Origin: Streptomyces hokutonensis
GTDB taxonomy: Bacteria > Actinomycetota > Actinomycetes > Streptomycetales > Streptomycetaceae
Direction of reading: 5' to 3'
DNA length: 64,000 nt
Assembly (NCBI RefSeq): GCF_000376565.1
Contig: NZ_BARG01000031.1
Coordinates: forward strand, 248,001-312,000
The notes beneath the pieces were generated by a model. That model worked only from the letters and a program-made list of their open reading frames with translations. It searched no databases and was not told where the DNA came from. Position 1 is the stretch's first letter; the number at the start of each line of letters is the position of its first letter. The position numbers and the translations under genes were made by a program. Below, in pieces: positions 1 to 8,247 of this stretch.

Positions 1-254
1 GCCTCGTCGCTCTCGTGCGCCACGTTCCCGCCGTACAGGTCCGGGGCGAACGCCACGAAGCCCTCCTGCGCGAGCCGGTCCGCCACGTTCGCGATGTGGT
101 CGGTCAGGCCCCACCACTCCTGGATGACGATCACACCCGGCCCGCTCCCGGACGGCGGCAGCGCGAGATAGCCGTGGGCGGTGCCCCCGGCGCTGGGAAA
201 CGTGACGTTCTGACGGGCCGGGGCTCCGGTCGACTTCGGCAGCTCGGAGGACAT
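1..254 (-). CDS. Dienelactone hydrolase family protein (partial)
   Basis: This is the N-terminal 84 codons of an alpha/beta hydrolase; the rest lies beyond the left edge. It begins MSSELPKST from an ATG at 254. The stretch GVIVIQEWWGLTDH followed by DRLAQEGFVAFAPDLYGG is the hallmark N-terminus of the dienelactone hydrolase (DLH) family, which hydrolyses dienelactones or related esters in the cytoplasm. The catalytic Cys/Asp/His triad would lie outside the window, so activity cannot be judged. It is transcribed leftward, and a hairpin between it and the next leftward gene (336-367) suggests that it has its own promoter. Confidence 0.85.
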   Translation of the reverse strand, partial: MSSELPKSTGAPARQNVTFPSAGGTAHGYLALPPSGSGPGVIVIQEWWGLTDHIANVADRLAQEGFVAFAPDLYGGNVAHESDE

Positions 255-335
255 GACGCTCAACTCCTGTACGGTGGTGCTCGATGGGGGAGTGTGCCAG
301 GGCGGCCTCGACACGATCACCAGCCTGTCACGCCC

Positions 336-367
336 CGGACGGAGGGCCGCTCCGGCCCCTCCGTCCG
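336..367 (-). terminator. Intrinsic terminator-like hairpin after the BASS transporter gene
   Basis: A perfect inverted repeat with 11-bp arms (336-346 and 357-367, CGGACGGAGGG and its complement) and a 10-nt loop. It starts directly after the stop codon (368-370) of the leftward transporter gene. There is no obvious U-tract, as is usual in Streptomyces. Confidence 0.6.
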
Positions 368-1426
368 TCACCCGGACGCGGTTCTCACCTCCGCTTCCCG
401 ACCCATGCGCACCACCCGCCCGGCGGCCACCTTCTGCAGCAGCCCGTACGCCAGCACCGGCAGCAGGATGTGCGGGCGGTCGGGCAGGGTTGTCGTGATC
501 AGCACCGCGCTCGCGCTGCTGTTGTTCATCCCGCAGGCCAGCGTCACCGAAGCGCCCGACCGGGCGTCGAGGCGCAGCACCCGCGAGGCCAGCCGCCCCA
601 GCGTGAAGGACAGCCCGCACACCGTCGCGGCGACGGCGAGTGCGGCCAGCAGCAGGACCGGGCGCGGATGGCGCAGGAACGGCCCGAGCACACCGCTCGC
701 GTTGACATACGTCAGCAGCAGCGAACCCGGGAGGGCGGCGGGCACGGCTGTGCGGAGAAGCACACCCAGTGCGCTCGGGGGCAGCGTGAGCCGGCAGAGG
801 ATGCCCGCTGCGCAGGGCAGTACCACGGAGGTCAGGGCGAAGGTGTTCCCGGCCGCCTGTCCGGCCATGTCCAGCCGGCCCGCGTAGTCACCCTGGAGGA
901 GCGGACACAGGACTGCCAGGGTGAGCGGGACGGTCAGTGGGCTGACCAGGGTGGAGGCGAGCACCAGGCCGACGGCCGTGGGCTGGTCGCCGTCCCCCTT
1001 CGCGGTCCACACGGTCGCGCCGGCCGCCACGGGCATGGCGACCACGAGGATCATCGCGGCGATCATGCCGCTGCCGCCGTCGTGGTCCGGCGAAAGACGC
1101 AGCGCGAGGGCCACCCCGGGGACGATCAGCAGCGGCACCAGGATGTGCAGCGCGAGGCCGGCGAGCAGAGCGACGGGGTGCCGTACCAGCAGCCGCAGCT
1201 CACGCAGCGGCACCTGGAGACCGGCGCCGAACAGCACCAGCGCGAGGAGCAACTGCGGGGTTTTGAGGGGCAGTTCGGAGATGCCTGTCGCATGCGGGTG
1301 CCGGAGCCACAGGCCGGGGCCGGGCAGCAACGCCGCCGCGGCATACGTGACGGCGACGGCCTGTCCGAGGTGTCGGCGCAGCAGGCCGGGCGGGCGGGGC
1401 TGATTCCTGGTGGATCGGGGACACAT
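368..1426 (-). CDS. Bile acid:sodium symporter (BASS) family transporter
   Basis: A 352-residue, very hydrophobic protein with about nine or ten predicted membrane segments. The pattern near residue 300 (ACGMNNSSASAVL) and the broken helices with Gly/Ala/Pro resemble the BASS superfamily, which moves organic anions with sodium. The N-terminus before the first helix is basic (RNQPRPPGLLRRHL). A GGAAGAG sequence upstream of the ATG can act as a ribosome site. The substrate cannot be read from sequence. No neighbour suggests an operon: the upstream side faces a divergent BlaI-type regulator 239 bp away. Confidence 0.75.
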   Translation of the reverse strand: MCPRSTRNQPRPPGLLRRHLGQAVAVTYAAAALLPGPGLWLRHPHATGISELPLKTPQLLLALVLFGAGLQVPLRELRLLVRHPVALLAGLALHILVPLLIVPGVALALRLSPDHDGGSGMIAAMILVVAMPVAAGATVWTAKGDGDQPTAVGLVLASTLVSPLTVPLTLAVLCPLLQGDYAGRLDMAGQAAGNTFALTSVVLPCAAGILCRLTLPPSALGVLLRTAVPAALPGSLLLTYVNASGVLGPFLRHPRPVLLLAALAVAATVCGLSFTLGRLASRVLRLDARSGASVTLACGMNNSSASAVLITTTLPDRPHILLPVLAYGLLQKVAAGRVVRMGREAEVRTASG

Positions 1427-1606
1427 CGTGGCGCTCTTCCGTCGTAGGACCTGGGCGGAGACGGAACGCCGGTATCGCCTGGAGGCTCGTCGACACGCGC
1501 GGGGGAATGAGTGTGCGAAGCCCTGCGGTCATCGTGGACGGTCCCTTCCATAATGGGCGGACGGGAATGGGCACACAGATGCGGTGACGACACGGCACCC
1601 GAGTGA

Positions 1607-1641
1607 CTACAATCCTGTAGACGGTCTACTGAACTGTAGAC
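1607..1641. promoter_or_regulatory. Candidate BlaI-type operator pair
   Basis: Two adjacent dyads precede the BlaI-like gene: CTACA-4-TGTAG (1607-1620) and GTCTAC-6-GTAGAC (1624-1641). The first contains the TACA/TGTA core known for BlaI/MecI repressors. The arms share the GTAGAC word, so several dimers could bind. The position, 25-60 bp before the start codon, fits autoregulation of the BlaI-M56 operon. Confidence 0.6.
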
Positions 1642-1665
1642 GAGGACGGGGTGAGGATCGTTCCC

Positions 1666-2037
1666 ATGGCCGACGCGAAGGACGAACGCCGACCGGCGGG
1701 TGAGCTGGAGGCCACCGTCATGGCCGCCCTCTGGGCCGCCGGCGACCCGCAGACCCCAGGAGAGGTGCAGCTGAGCCTCGGCACGGGCCTGGCCCGCACC
1801 ACGGTGACGACGATCCTGACCCGGCTGCACGACAAGGGCGTCGTCGACCGCCTGCGCCAGGGCCGCGGCTACGCCTACTTCCCGGTCCAGGACGCGCAGG
1901 GCCTCACCGCCCGCCGCATGCACACCGAGCTCGACCGGGACGGCGACCGGGAGACCGTGCTCGCCCGCTTCGTCGCCCAGCTCAGCCCCGACGACGAGCG
2001 CGTCCTGCGCGACCTCCTCGAATCCGGTGAGCAGTAG
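1666..2037 (+). CDS. BlaI/MecI/CopY family transcriptional repressor
   Basis: A 123-residue winged-helix protein. The N-terminal half (ELEATVMAALWAAGDPQTPGEV, then TTVTTILTRLHDKGVVDR) matches the BlaI/MecI DNA-binding domain. The C-terminal half (FVAQLSPDDERVLRDLL) is the dimerisation helix region. ATG 1666 is chosen over GTG 1651 because GGTGAGG lies at proper spacing before it. Dyads upstream are likely its operator. It is followed 51 bp later by an M56 metallopeptidase, the usual partner that inactivates such repressors. No beta-lactamase lies nearby, so the regulated target may be elsewhere or may be the pair itself. Confidence 0.9.
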   Translation: MADAKDERRPAGELEATVMAALWAAGDPQTPGEVQLSLGTGLARTTVTTILTRLHDKGVVDRLRQGRGYAYFPVQDAQGLTARRMHTELDRDGDRETVLARFVAQLSPDDERVLRDLLESGEQ

Positions 2038-2088
2038 TGCGGTCGCCGTGGGGCGTGGAATGCTGGGTGCGATGAAATCCGGTGACCG

Positions 2089-3021
2089 ATGATCGCCCTC
2101 CTGCTCCTCCCGCTCGTGCTGCCGTTCGCGCTGCGGCCCATGGCCCGGCGCGCTCTGGAGCGGCTCACACCGGTCACCGCCCTGTGGCTCCTCACCGGCA
2201 CCGCGGTGACCGCGGCGGGCTGCACCCTCGCCGCACTCGGCGCGTTCGTCCTGACCGGCCTGCTCCGGCTCCCGCTGTTCGCGTCGCTCGGCGAACTGAT
2301 CCACCCACTGCGCACCTCCTACGGCGGTCTCGTCCCGCCGGCGGCCGTGCTGTCCGCCGGTGCCCTGGCCGTCTGTACCTGGACGCTGACCCGGTGGGCG
2401 CTGCACCAGTCGCGGGCCTTCCGCGCCGCCCGTACCCAGGCCGGGTGCGGGCCCGTCGCCGGTGACCTCTGCGTGCTCGACTCCGCGCACCCGGACGCCT
2501 ACGCCCTGCCCGGGCGACCGCACCGCATCGTCGTCACCACCGGGATGCTGCGCAGCCTCGACGCCGCCGAGCGCGAGGCACTGTTCGCGCACGAGCGGGC
2601 GCACAACGCGGGCGGCCACCACTACTTCCTCGTGGCCGCCGAACTCGCCGCCCGCTGCCACCCGGCGCTCGGACCCGTCCGCGACGCGATCCGGCTCGCG
2701 GCAGAACGCGCGGCCGACGAGGCCGCCGCCACCGTCGTCGGTGACCGGCGCCTGATCGCCCGCGCCATCGCCCGTGCGGCCCTCGCCGGACAGTCGGCCC
2801 GCTCCCGGCGCCCGGACTTCGTCCCCGGCGCCACCACCGGCCCGGTCCCACAGCGCGTCCAGGCCCTCCTCGCGGCCCCGCGCGTCACCCACCGCACGGC
2901 AGCCTGCGGACTCGCCGCTCTGCTGATCGCCTGCGCGGTGCTCTCCTTCGCCGCCTCGGCCACCTCGATGATCGACGTCCACCATCGGGTGGAGGTGGCG
3001 CAGGGCGAGGAGGCCCGCTGA
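2089..3021 (+). CDS. M56 family (BlaR1-like) membrane metallopeptidase
   Basis: A 310-residue integral membrane peptidase. There are hydrophobic segments at about residues 1-17, 30-57 and 83-105, and a last one near 282-300. The zinc motif HERAH sits at residues 168-172 with downstream Glu and His residues, as in M48/M56 peptidases. It resembles the sensor-less M56 proteins of actinomycetes: no penicillin-binding domain follows the last helix, unlike true BlaR1. It is probably co-transcribed with the upstream BlaI-like repressor and may cleave it after an unknown envelope signal. Confidence 0.88.
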   Translation: MIALLLLPLVLPFALRPMARRALERLTPVTALWLLTGTAVTAAGCTLAALGAFVLTGLLRLPLFASLGELIHPLRTSYGGLVPPAAVLSAGALAVCTWTLTRWALHQSRAFRAARTQAGCGPVAGDLCVLDSAHPDAYALPGRPHRIVVTTGMLRSLDAAEREALFAHERAHNAGGHHYFLVAAELAARCHPALGPVRDAIRLAAERAADEAAATVVGDRRLIARAIARAALAGQSARSRRPDFVPGATTGPVPQRVQALLAAPRVTHRTAACGLAALLIACAVLSFAASATSMIDVHHRVEVAQGEEAR

Positions 3022-3116
3022 GGGACGGGTCAGGCGGGCGACTGGCGCGAGCGACGTTTTACGTATAACCTCACCCGTCAACATCCCGTCGAACGGAACC
3101 GCACGGAGCGCCCCCG

Positions 3117-3512
3117 ATGAGCCGTATCGCCCTGGTCACCCTCGTCGTCGACGACTACGACGAGGCGATCCGCTTCTACACCGAAGCCCTGGGCTTCCGC
3201 CTCGTCGAGGACACGCCCCGCCCCGACGGCTCCCGCTGGGTCGTCGTGACGCCGCCCGTAACGGACGGCTCCGGCACCGGCCTGCTGCTCGCCCGCGCCA
3301 AGGGCGAGGACCAGCGCGGCCGGATCGGTGACCAGACCGGCGGCCGCGTCGGCTTCTTCCTGCACACCGAGGACTTCGCCCGCGACCACGCCCGCATGCT
3401 CGCCGCGGGTGTCACCTTCCTTGAGGAGCCGCGCCACGAGCCGTACGGCTCGGTCGCCGTCTTCCAGGACCTGTACGGCAACCGCTGGGACCTGCTCCAG
3501 CCCGCCGCCTGA
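3117..3512 (+). CDS. VOC family (glyoxalase/bleomycin-resistance fold) protein
   Basis: A 131-residue single-module VOC protein. The opening ALVTLVVDDYDEAIRFYTEALGF and the closing VAVFQDLYGNRWDLLQP are the paired beta-alpha-beta-beta-beta units of this fold; acidic and His positions could bind a metal. The family includes glyoxalases, dioxygenases and drug-binding proteins, and the substrate is unknown. It stands 51 bp before the adenosine deaminase gene on the same strand and may share its transcript. Confidence 0.85.
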   Translation: MSRIALVTLVVDDYDEAIRFYTEALGFRLVEDTPRPDGSRWVVVTPPVTDGSGTGLLLARAKGEDQRGRIGDQTGGRVGFFLHTEDFARDHARMLAAGVTFLEEPRHEPYGSVAVFQDLYGNRWDLLQPAA

Positions 3513-3563
3513 ACCTCCGTACCGCCCGACCCCGCTCACCGAACGACCGAGGAACGACCCCAC

Positions 3564-4634
3564 ATGTCATCTACGCGCATAGACGCCGACACCCTCCGCC
3601 GGCTCCCCAAGGCCGTGCTGCACGACCACCTCGACGGCGGCCTGCGCCCCGCCACCGTGGTGGAGCTCGCGGAGACGGTCGGGCACACCCTGCCCACCAC
3701 CGACCCGGACGAGCTCGCCGCGTGGTACTTCGACGCCGCCAACTCCGGTGACCTGGTGCGCTACATCGCCACCTTCGAGCACACCCTCGCCGTGCTGCAG
3801 AACCGCGAGGGACTGCTGCGCGCCGCCGAGGAGTACGTCCTCGACCTCGCCGCCGACGGCGTCGTCTACGGCGAGGTGCGCTACGCCCCCGAGCTGAACA
3901 CCAACGGCGACCTCACGATGAGCGAGGTCGTCGAGACGGTGCAGGAGGGGCTCGCGGCCGGTATGGCGAAGGCCGCGGCGGCCGGGACCCCGGTCCAGGT
4001 GCGGACGCTGCTGTGCGGGATGAGGATGTTCGACCGGGTCGGCGAGGCCGCCGACCTCGCGGTGGCCTTCCGGGACGCCGGTGTCGTCGGCTTCGACATC
4101 GCCGGCGCCGAGGACGGTTTCCCGCCCGCCGACCACCTCGCAGCCTTCGAGCACCTGCGCCGCGAGAGCGTGCCGTTCACCATCCACGCCGGTGAGGCGC
4201 ACGGCCTGCCCAGCATCCACCAGGCCCTCCAGGTGTGCGGCGCCCAGCGCATCGGCCACGGCGTCCGCATCACCGAGGACATCGTCGACGGCAAGCTCGG
4301 CCGCCTCGCGGGCTGGGTCCGTGACCGCCGTATCGCCCTGGAGATGTGCCCGACCTCCAACCTCCAGACGGGCGCGGCCACTTCGATCGCCGGGCACCCG
4401 ATCACCGCCCTGAAGGACCTGGGCTTCCGCGTCACCCTGAACACCGACAACCGACTGGTGTCCGGTACGACGATGACGCGTGAGATGTCCCTCCTGGTCG
4501 AGGAGGCGGGCTGGACGGTCGAGGACCTGCGCACGGTCACGGTGAACGCCCTGAAGAGCGCGTTCATCCCGTACGACGAGCGCAAGGCCCTCATCGAGGA
4601 CGTCGTCCTGCCGGGTTACGCCTCCGCGCTCTGA
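3564..4634 (+). CDS. add: Adenosine deaminase
   Basis: A 356-residue cytoplasmic enzyme that converts adenosine (or deoxyadenosine) to inosine in purine salvage. The zinc-binding H-D-H-L-D-G motif is at residues 20-25, HAGE near 210 and HGVRI near 233. The late metal/catalytic motif reads NTDN, as in actinobacterial add genes. The length is normal for the family. The start ATG follows GAGGAACGAC. The 3' end overlaps the convergent DinB-family gene by 19 bp. Confidence 0.93.
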   Translation: MSSTRIDADTLRRLPKAVLHDHLDGGLRPATVVELAETVGHTLPTTDPDELAAWYFDAANSGDLVRYIATFEHTLAVLQNREGLLRAAEEYVLDLAADGVVYGEVRYAPELNTNGDLTMSEVVETVQEGLAAGMAKAAAAGTPVQVRTLLCGMRMFDRVGEAADLAVAFRDAGVVGFDIAGAEDGFPPADHLAAFEHLRRESVPFTIHAGEAHGLPSIHQALQVCGAQRIGHGVRITEDIVDGKLGRLAGWVRDRRIALEMCPTSNLQTGAATSIAGHPITALKDLGFRVTLNTDNRLVSGTTMTREMSLLVEEAGWTVEDLRTVTVNALKSAFIPYDERKALIEDVVLPGYASAL

Positions 4635-5131
4635 AGCAGCCCCCGTACGTACTGGGCCTGTCCGACGTGCTCCAGGTCGTCGGACAGGACGCTGACCAGC
4701 CGTACGCCCAGACTGACCGGCGGGTCCCAGCGCTCGTCCACGATCCGCTCGTAGTCCTCCGGGGTGAGCCCGCGCAGATATTCCAGCGTCTGCTCGTGCA
4801 CGGCGTCGTAGTACCCGGTCAGCTGTCCGGCCGACTCGACGCGCACCTTGCCGACCTTCGTGGAGGTGTGGCCGTATCCGGTGTCCCGGGCCGGCAGATC
4901 GAGTCCGAAGCGCTTCTCCCAGCCCTGGGTGAGCCACACCTGGTCGAGGCCGGCGGCGTCGGCGACATGGTCGTCCTGGACCCGGGTGAGATGCCAGATC
5001 AGCCAGGCGATGGAGTTGGCGTCGGCGGCCACGCGCGCGTGCAGCTGGTCCGGTGTCAGGCCGTCGACCGCGGCGTGTACTTCTTCCTGGATACGGCCGT
5101 ACGCGTCAATGAGGATGTCGTTGGCATGCAT
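4616..5131 (-). CDS. DinB-family protein, mycothiol-transferase-like (DUF664)
   Basis: A 171-residue four-helix-bundle protein. The segment SIAWLIWHLTRVQDDH carries the first metal-binding His of the DinB/DUF664 fold, and further His residues occur near VHEQTL and DDLEHVGQAQYVRG. In mycothiol-producing actinobacteria such proteins act as mycothiol-dependent S-transferases or related thiol enzymes. ATG 5131 is chosen because it begins the conserved N-terminal helix; an upstream in-frame ATG at 5149 would add six residues. Confidence 0.82.
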   Translation of the reverse strand: MHANDILIDAYGRIQEEVHAAVDGLTPDQLHARVAADANSIAWLIWHLTRVQDDHVADAAGLDQVWLTQGWEKRFGLDLPARDTGYGHTSTKVGKVRVESAGQLTGYYDAVHEQTLEYLRGLTPEDYERIVDERWDPPVSLGVRLVSVLSDDLEHVGQAQYVRGLLQSAEA

Positions 5132-5158
5132 ACGACCACCTTCGCGCATCGTGGTCGC

Positions 5159-6049
5159 TCACGCGGCCGGAGTCCCGGTTTCCAGCAGGGTCATCAGGGC
5201 GCGGGCCGCAGGGCTGGTGGCCTGCGGGGGCGGGAGCAGGGCCACCGTCTCGTACACCTCCTCGCCTGTTCCCTTGAGGGGGAGGGCGGTGAGGGGCTCG
5301 CGCTTGTGACGGAAGTGCTGGGGGACCACCGCGATCCCGAGGTTCTCGTCGATCAGGTCGAGGAGGCTGTGCACGTCGTTGACCTCCAGCGCGACCGTCC
5401 GCCGTACGCCCGCCGCGGCGAAGACGGCGTCGGTGGTGCGGCGCGAGGCCCAGTCCGGGTGGAAGTCGACGAAGACCTCGCCGCCCAGGTCGTCCGGAGT
5501 CACCGCCGCGCCGATCCGGGCGAGCCGGTGGCTGGGATGGCACAGCACGGTCATCGGCTCACTGGTCAGCGACACCGAGCGCAGCTGGTCGGTGTCCGCC
5601 TGGGTGCGGTAGGCGAAGGCCAGGTCGAGGCGCCCGGCCGCGACCTCCTCCGCGAGCGCCCCGGAACCCGCCTGACGCAGCCGGATCTCCACGTCGGGAT
5701 GCCGGCGCCGGAACGCGGCGAGGAGCCCCGCCACATGCACCCCGGCGATGCACTGCTCGGTGCCCAGGGAGAGGGTGCCGCGCAGCACGCCCTGCACCGC
5801 GGCCACCGCCTCGTGCGCCGACCGCACCTGAGCGAGGATCCGTTCCGCCTCGCCGAGCAGGGCCCGGCCGGCCTCCGTGAGCGTGACCCGGCGGGTGGTG
5901 CGCACGAACAGCGGGGTCTGCAGCTCCCGCTCCAGGGCGCGGATCGACGCCGACAGACCCGACTGGGACACCATCAACCGCTCCGCCGCCCGGGTGAAGT
6001 GCTGGTCCTCGGCGACGGCGATGAAATGCTGAAGATGACGCAGCTCCAT
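5159..6049 (-). CDS. LysR family transcriptional regulator
   Basis: A 296-residue LysR regulator. The N-terminal winged HTH begins MELRHLQHFIAVAEDQHFTRAAERL and is followed by the linker helix. The C-terminal part (ALRGTLSLGTEQ onward in pattern) is the periplasmic-binding-like effector domain. It is divergent from an aldo/keto reductase gene, with 125 bp between starts, so it probably controls that gene and itself. The effector is unknown. Confidence 0.92.
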   Translation of the reverse strand: MELRHLQHFIAVAEDQHFTRAAERLMVSQSGLSASIRALERELQTPLFVRTTRRVTLTEAGRALLGEAERILAQVRSAHEAVAAVQGVLRGTLSLGTEQCIAGVHVAGLLAAFRRRHPDVEIRLRQAGSGALAEEVAAGRLDLAFAYRTQADTDQLRSVSLTSEPMTVLCHPSHRLARIGAAVTPDDLGGEVFVDFHPDWASRRTTDAVFAAAGVRRTVALEVNDVHSLLDLIDENLGIAVVPQHFRHKREPLTALPLKGTGEEVYETVALLPPPQATSPAARALMTLLETGTPAA

Positions 6050-6069
6050 GATTGAGAAGCGTAACCGCT

Positions 6070-6085
6070 GAATTCCATCGGATTC
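6070..6085. promoter_or_regulatory. Possible LysR binding dyad
   Basis: GAAT-8-ATTC lies in the LysR/aldo-keto reductase intergenic region, 21 bp from the LysR start. It has the short inverted-repeat form of LysR boxes, but the arms are only 4 bp, so chance occurrence is possible. Confidence 0.3.
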
Positions 6086-6174
6086 TTCTGTTGGACCACT
6101 GCCCGCAGGTCGGACAGAGTGGACGACGGTTCCCTGGAACCGGTATCCCGTGTGCCAACCCCTCTGGAGTCGCG

Positions 6175-7167
6175 TTGTACACCGCACACCCCGACCGTTA
6201 CGCGGACCTGCCCTACCGGCGCACCGGACGCAGCGGTCTGAAACTCCCCGCGATCTCGCTCGGCCTGTGGCACAACTTCGGGCCCGACCGCCCGGTCGAC
6301 ACCCAGCGCGCCATCCTGCGCCGCGCCTTCGACCTCGGCGTCAGCCACTTCGACCTGGCCAACAACTACGGCCCGCCGCCCGGCGCCGCCGAGTCCGCCC
6401 TCGGCGAGGCGCTGAAGGCGGACTTCGGGTCGTACCGCGACGAGCTGGTGATCTCCACCAAGGCCGGCTATCTGATGTGGCCCGGCCCCTACGGCGAGTG
6501 GGGTTCGCGCAAGTACCTGCTGTCCTCGCTGGACCAGAGCCTCACGCGCATGGGCCTCGACTACGTCGACATCTTCTACTCGCACCGCCCCGACCCGGAG
6601 ACTCCCCTCGAGGAGACGATGGGTGCCCTGCACTCGGCGGTCCAGCAGGGCAAGGCGCTCTACGTCGGCATCTCCAACTACTCGGCGGAGCAGACCCGGG
6701 AGGCCGCCAGGATCCTCGGCGACCTCGGCACCCCGCTCCTCATCCACCAGCCGCGCTACTCGATGCTCGACCGCCGCCCCGAGGACGAGGGCCTGCTCGA
6801 CGCCCTCGACGAGCTCCAGGTCGGCTCCATCGTGTTCTCCCCGCTGGAGCAGGGGCTGCTCAGCTCCCGCTACCTCGACGGCATCCCGGAGGGCTCCCGG
6901 GCGGCGAGCGACAGCCCGTTCCTGAACTCGGACGCGGTCACCGAGGACCTGGTGGGTCAGCTGCGCGCCCTCGACGACATCGCCAAGGGCCGCGGTCAGA
7001 CCCTCGCCCAGCTCGCCCTGGCCTGGGTGCTGCGCGGCGGGCGGGTGACCTCGGCCCTCGTCGGTGCGAGCAGCCCGCAGCAGATCGAGGACAGCGTCGC
7101 GGCCACCCGCAACCTGGACTTCGACGCCGAGGAACTGGCCCGCATCGACGCGATCGTCAGGCCGTAA
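6175..7167 (+). CDS. Aldo/keto reductase, YghZ/L-glyceraldehyde-3-phosphate reductase type
   Basis: A 330-residue NADPH-dependent TIM-barrel reductase. FDLANNYGPPPGAAE carries the catalytic Asp and Tyr, STKAGY the Lys, and FYSHRPDPETPLEE the His. The phrase KAGYLMWPGPYGEWGS and the spacing resemble the YghZ/MgrA subgroup, which reduces L-glyceraldehyde 3-phosphate and methylglyoxal. A TTG start at 6175 with GGAG five bases upstream is preferred, giving YTAHPDRYADLPYRRTGRSG. The 3' end overlaps the convergent SDR gene by 11 bp. Confidence 0.88.
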   Translation: MYTAHPDRYADLPYRRTGRSGLKLPAISLGLWHNFGPDRPVDTQRAILRRAFDLGVSHFDLANNYGPPPGAAESALGEALKADFGSYRDELVISTKAGYLMWPGPYGEWGSRKYLLSSLDQSLTRMGLDYVDIFYSHRPDPETPLEETMGALHSAVQQGKALYVGISNYSAEQTREAARILGDLGTPLLIHQPRYSMLDRRPEDEGLLDALDELQVGSIVFSPLEQGLLSSRYLDGIPEGSRAASDSPFLNSDAVTEDLVGQLRALDDIAKGRGQTLAQLALAWVLRGGRVTSALVGASSPQQIEDSVAATRNLDFDAEELARIDAIVRP

Positions 7168-8143
7168 GCCGCTCGCTGACCTCCCAGAGACGGGCCGCCG
7201 CCTCCGGGTCCACGGCGCGGGGGAGCACCCCCGGGATCGTGTCCCCGGTGGCCCAGGCGGCCTCGTTCTCGGGGGTCACCAGCGGGGTGATGTCGACGTT
7301 CTCGCAGTAGACCCCGCCGAGACCGTCGAGCCGGGGGCTGGTCGCGGCCCAGACGGTGGTGGCCGCGCCCTGCTGAACGGTCTTCATCTGCCGCTCCGGG
7401 TCGCGGATCGGCTCGCCCGCGCTGTCGAGCGCGCCCGCGGCCTGGAGCATCGCCGGGTCGATGTGCTTGACAAGTCCGGTGTCGATGATCAGGCCCGGGT
7501 GCACGGCGAAGGCACGGATGCCGTGCTCCTTGCCGCGCCGGTCCACCTCGACGGCGAAGAGGGCGTTGGCCGTCTTGGACTGCCCGTAGGCGAGGAACGG
7601 CTCGTAGGTCCGGTGCTCGAAGTTGATGTCGTCGAAGTCGACACCGGCGAAGCGGATGCCCCGCGAGGAGAGCACGACGACTCGCGCGCCCTTCGCCGCG
7701 ACCAGCGCCGGCCACAGCCGGGTGGTCAGCTGGAAGTGCCCCAGGTGGTTGATGGCGAACTGGGCCTCGTAGCCGCGTGCGTCCCGGGCCAGCGGGGTAG
7801 CCATGATCCCGGCGTTGTTCACCAGGAGGTGCAGCGGGCGCCCGGAGGCGAGGAACTTCTCCGCGAAGGTGTCGATGGACGCCGGGTCCAACAGGTCCAG
7901 GTACTCGACCTCGGCCCCGGGCACGGCCTGCAGCGCCGTCCGGGCCCGCTCCACGTCCCTCGCCGGTACGACGATCTCGGCGCCCGCGGCGCGCAGCACG
8001 CGGGCGGTCTCCAGGCCGATCCCGGAGTAGCCGCCCGTGACGATCGCGACCTTGCCGGTGAGGTCGATGCCCTTGATCACCTCCTCGGCGGTGGACGCGG
8101 CGCCGAAGCCGGAGTTCAGGGGCTGCTGTGCGGTGGTGGTCAT
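7157..8143 (-). CDS. SDR family NAD(P)-dependent oxidoreductase
   Basis: A 328-residue short-chain dehydrogenase. TGGYSGIGLE is the dinucleotide-binding glycine motif, NNAGIM is the structural motif, and YGQSK supplies the catalytic Tyr and Lys. It resembles the retinol-dehydrogenase-like SDRs common in Streptomyces; the substrate is unknown. It is divergent from an AraC regulator (104 bp between starts), its likely controller. The ATG at 8143 precedes MTTTAQQ; the upstream extension looks non-coding. Confidence 0.88.
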   Translation of the reverse strand: MTTTAQQPLNSGFGAASTAEEVIKGIDLTGKVAIVTGGYSGIGLETARVLRAAGAEIVVPARDVERARTALQAVPGAEVEYLDLLDPASIDTFAEKFLASGRPLHLLVNNAGIMATPLARDARGYEAQFAINHLGHFQLTTRLWPALVAAKGARVVVLSSRGIRFAGVDFDDINFEHRTYEPFLAYGQSKTANALFAVEVDRRGKEHGIRAFAVHPGLIIDTGLVKHIDPAMLQAAGALDSAGEPIRDPERQMKTVQQGAATTVWAATSPRLDGLGGVYCENVDITPLVTPENEAAWATGDTIPGVLPRAVDPEAAARLWEVSERLTA

Positions 8144-8247
8144 CTCTGCTCTCTCCTCGTCAGCTTGAGCTGGTGAGACCACCGTAGGCAGCCGGATCCG
8201 TACGATGAATACTTGAGAATCCGCATTACTTGCGTGATAGTTCGAGC

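Noticed and set aside
1126..3084. 652-codon open frame on the minus strand
   Set aside because: It lies opposite the BlaI and M56 genes and its translation is Gly/Arg/Ala-rich with no domain; it is a shadow of high-GC coding.
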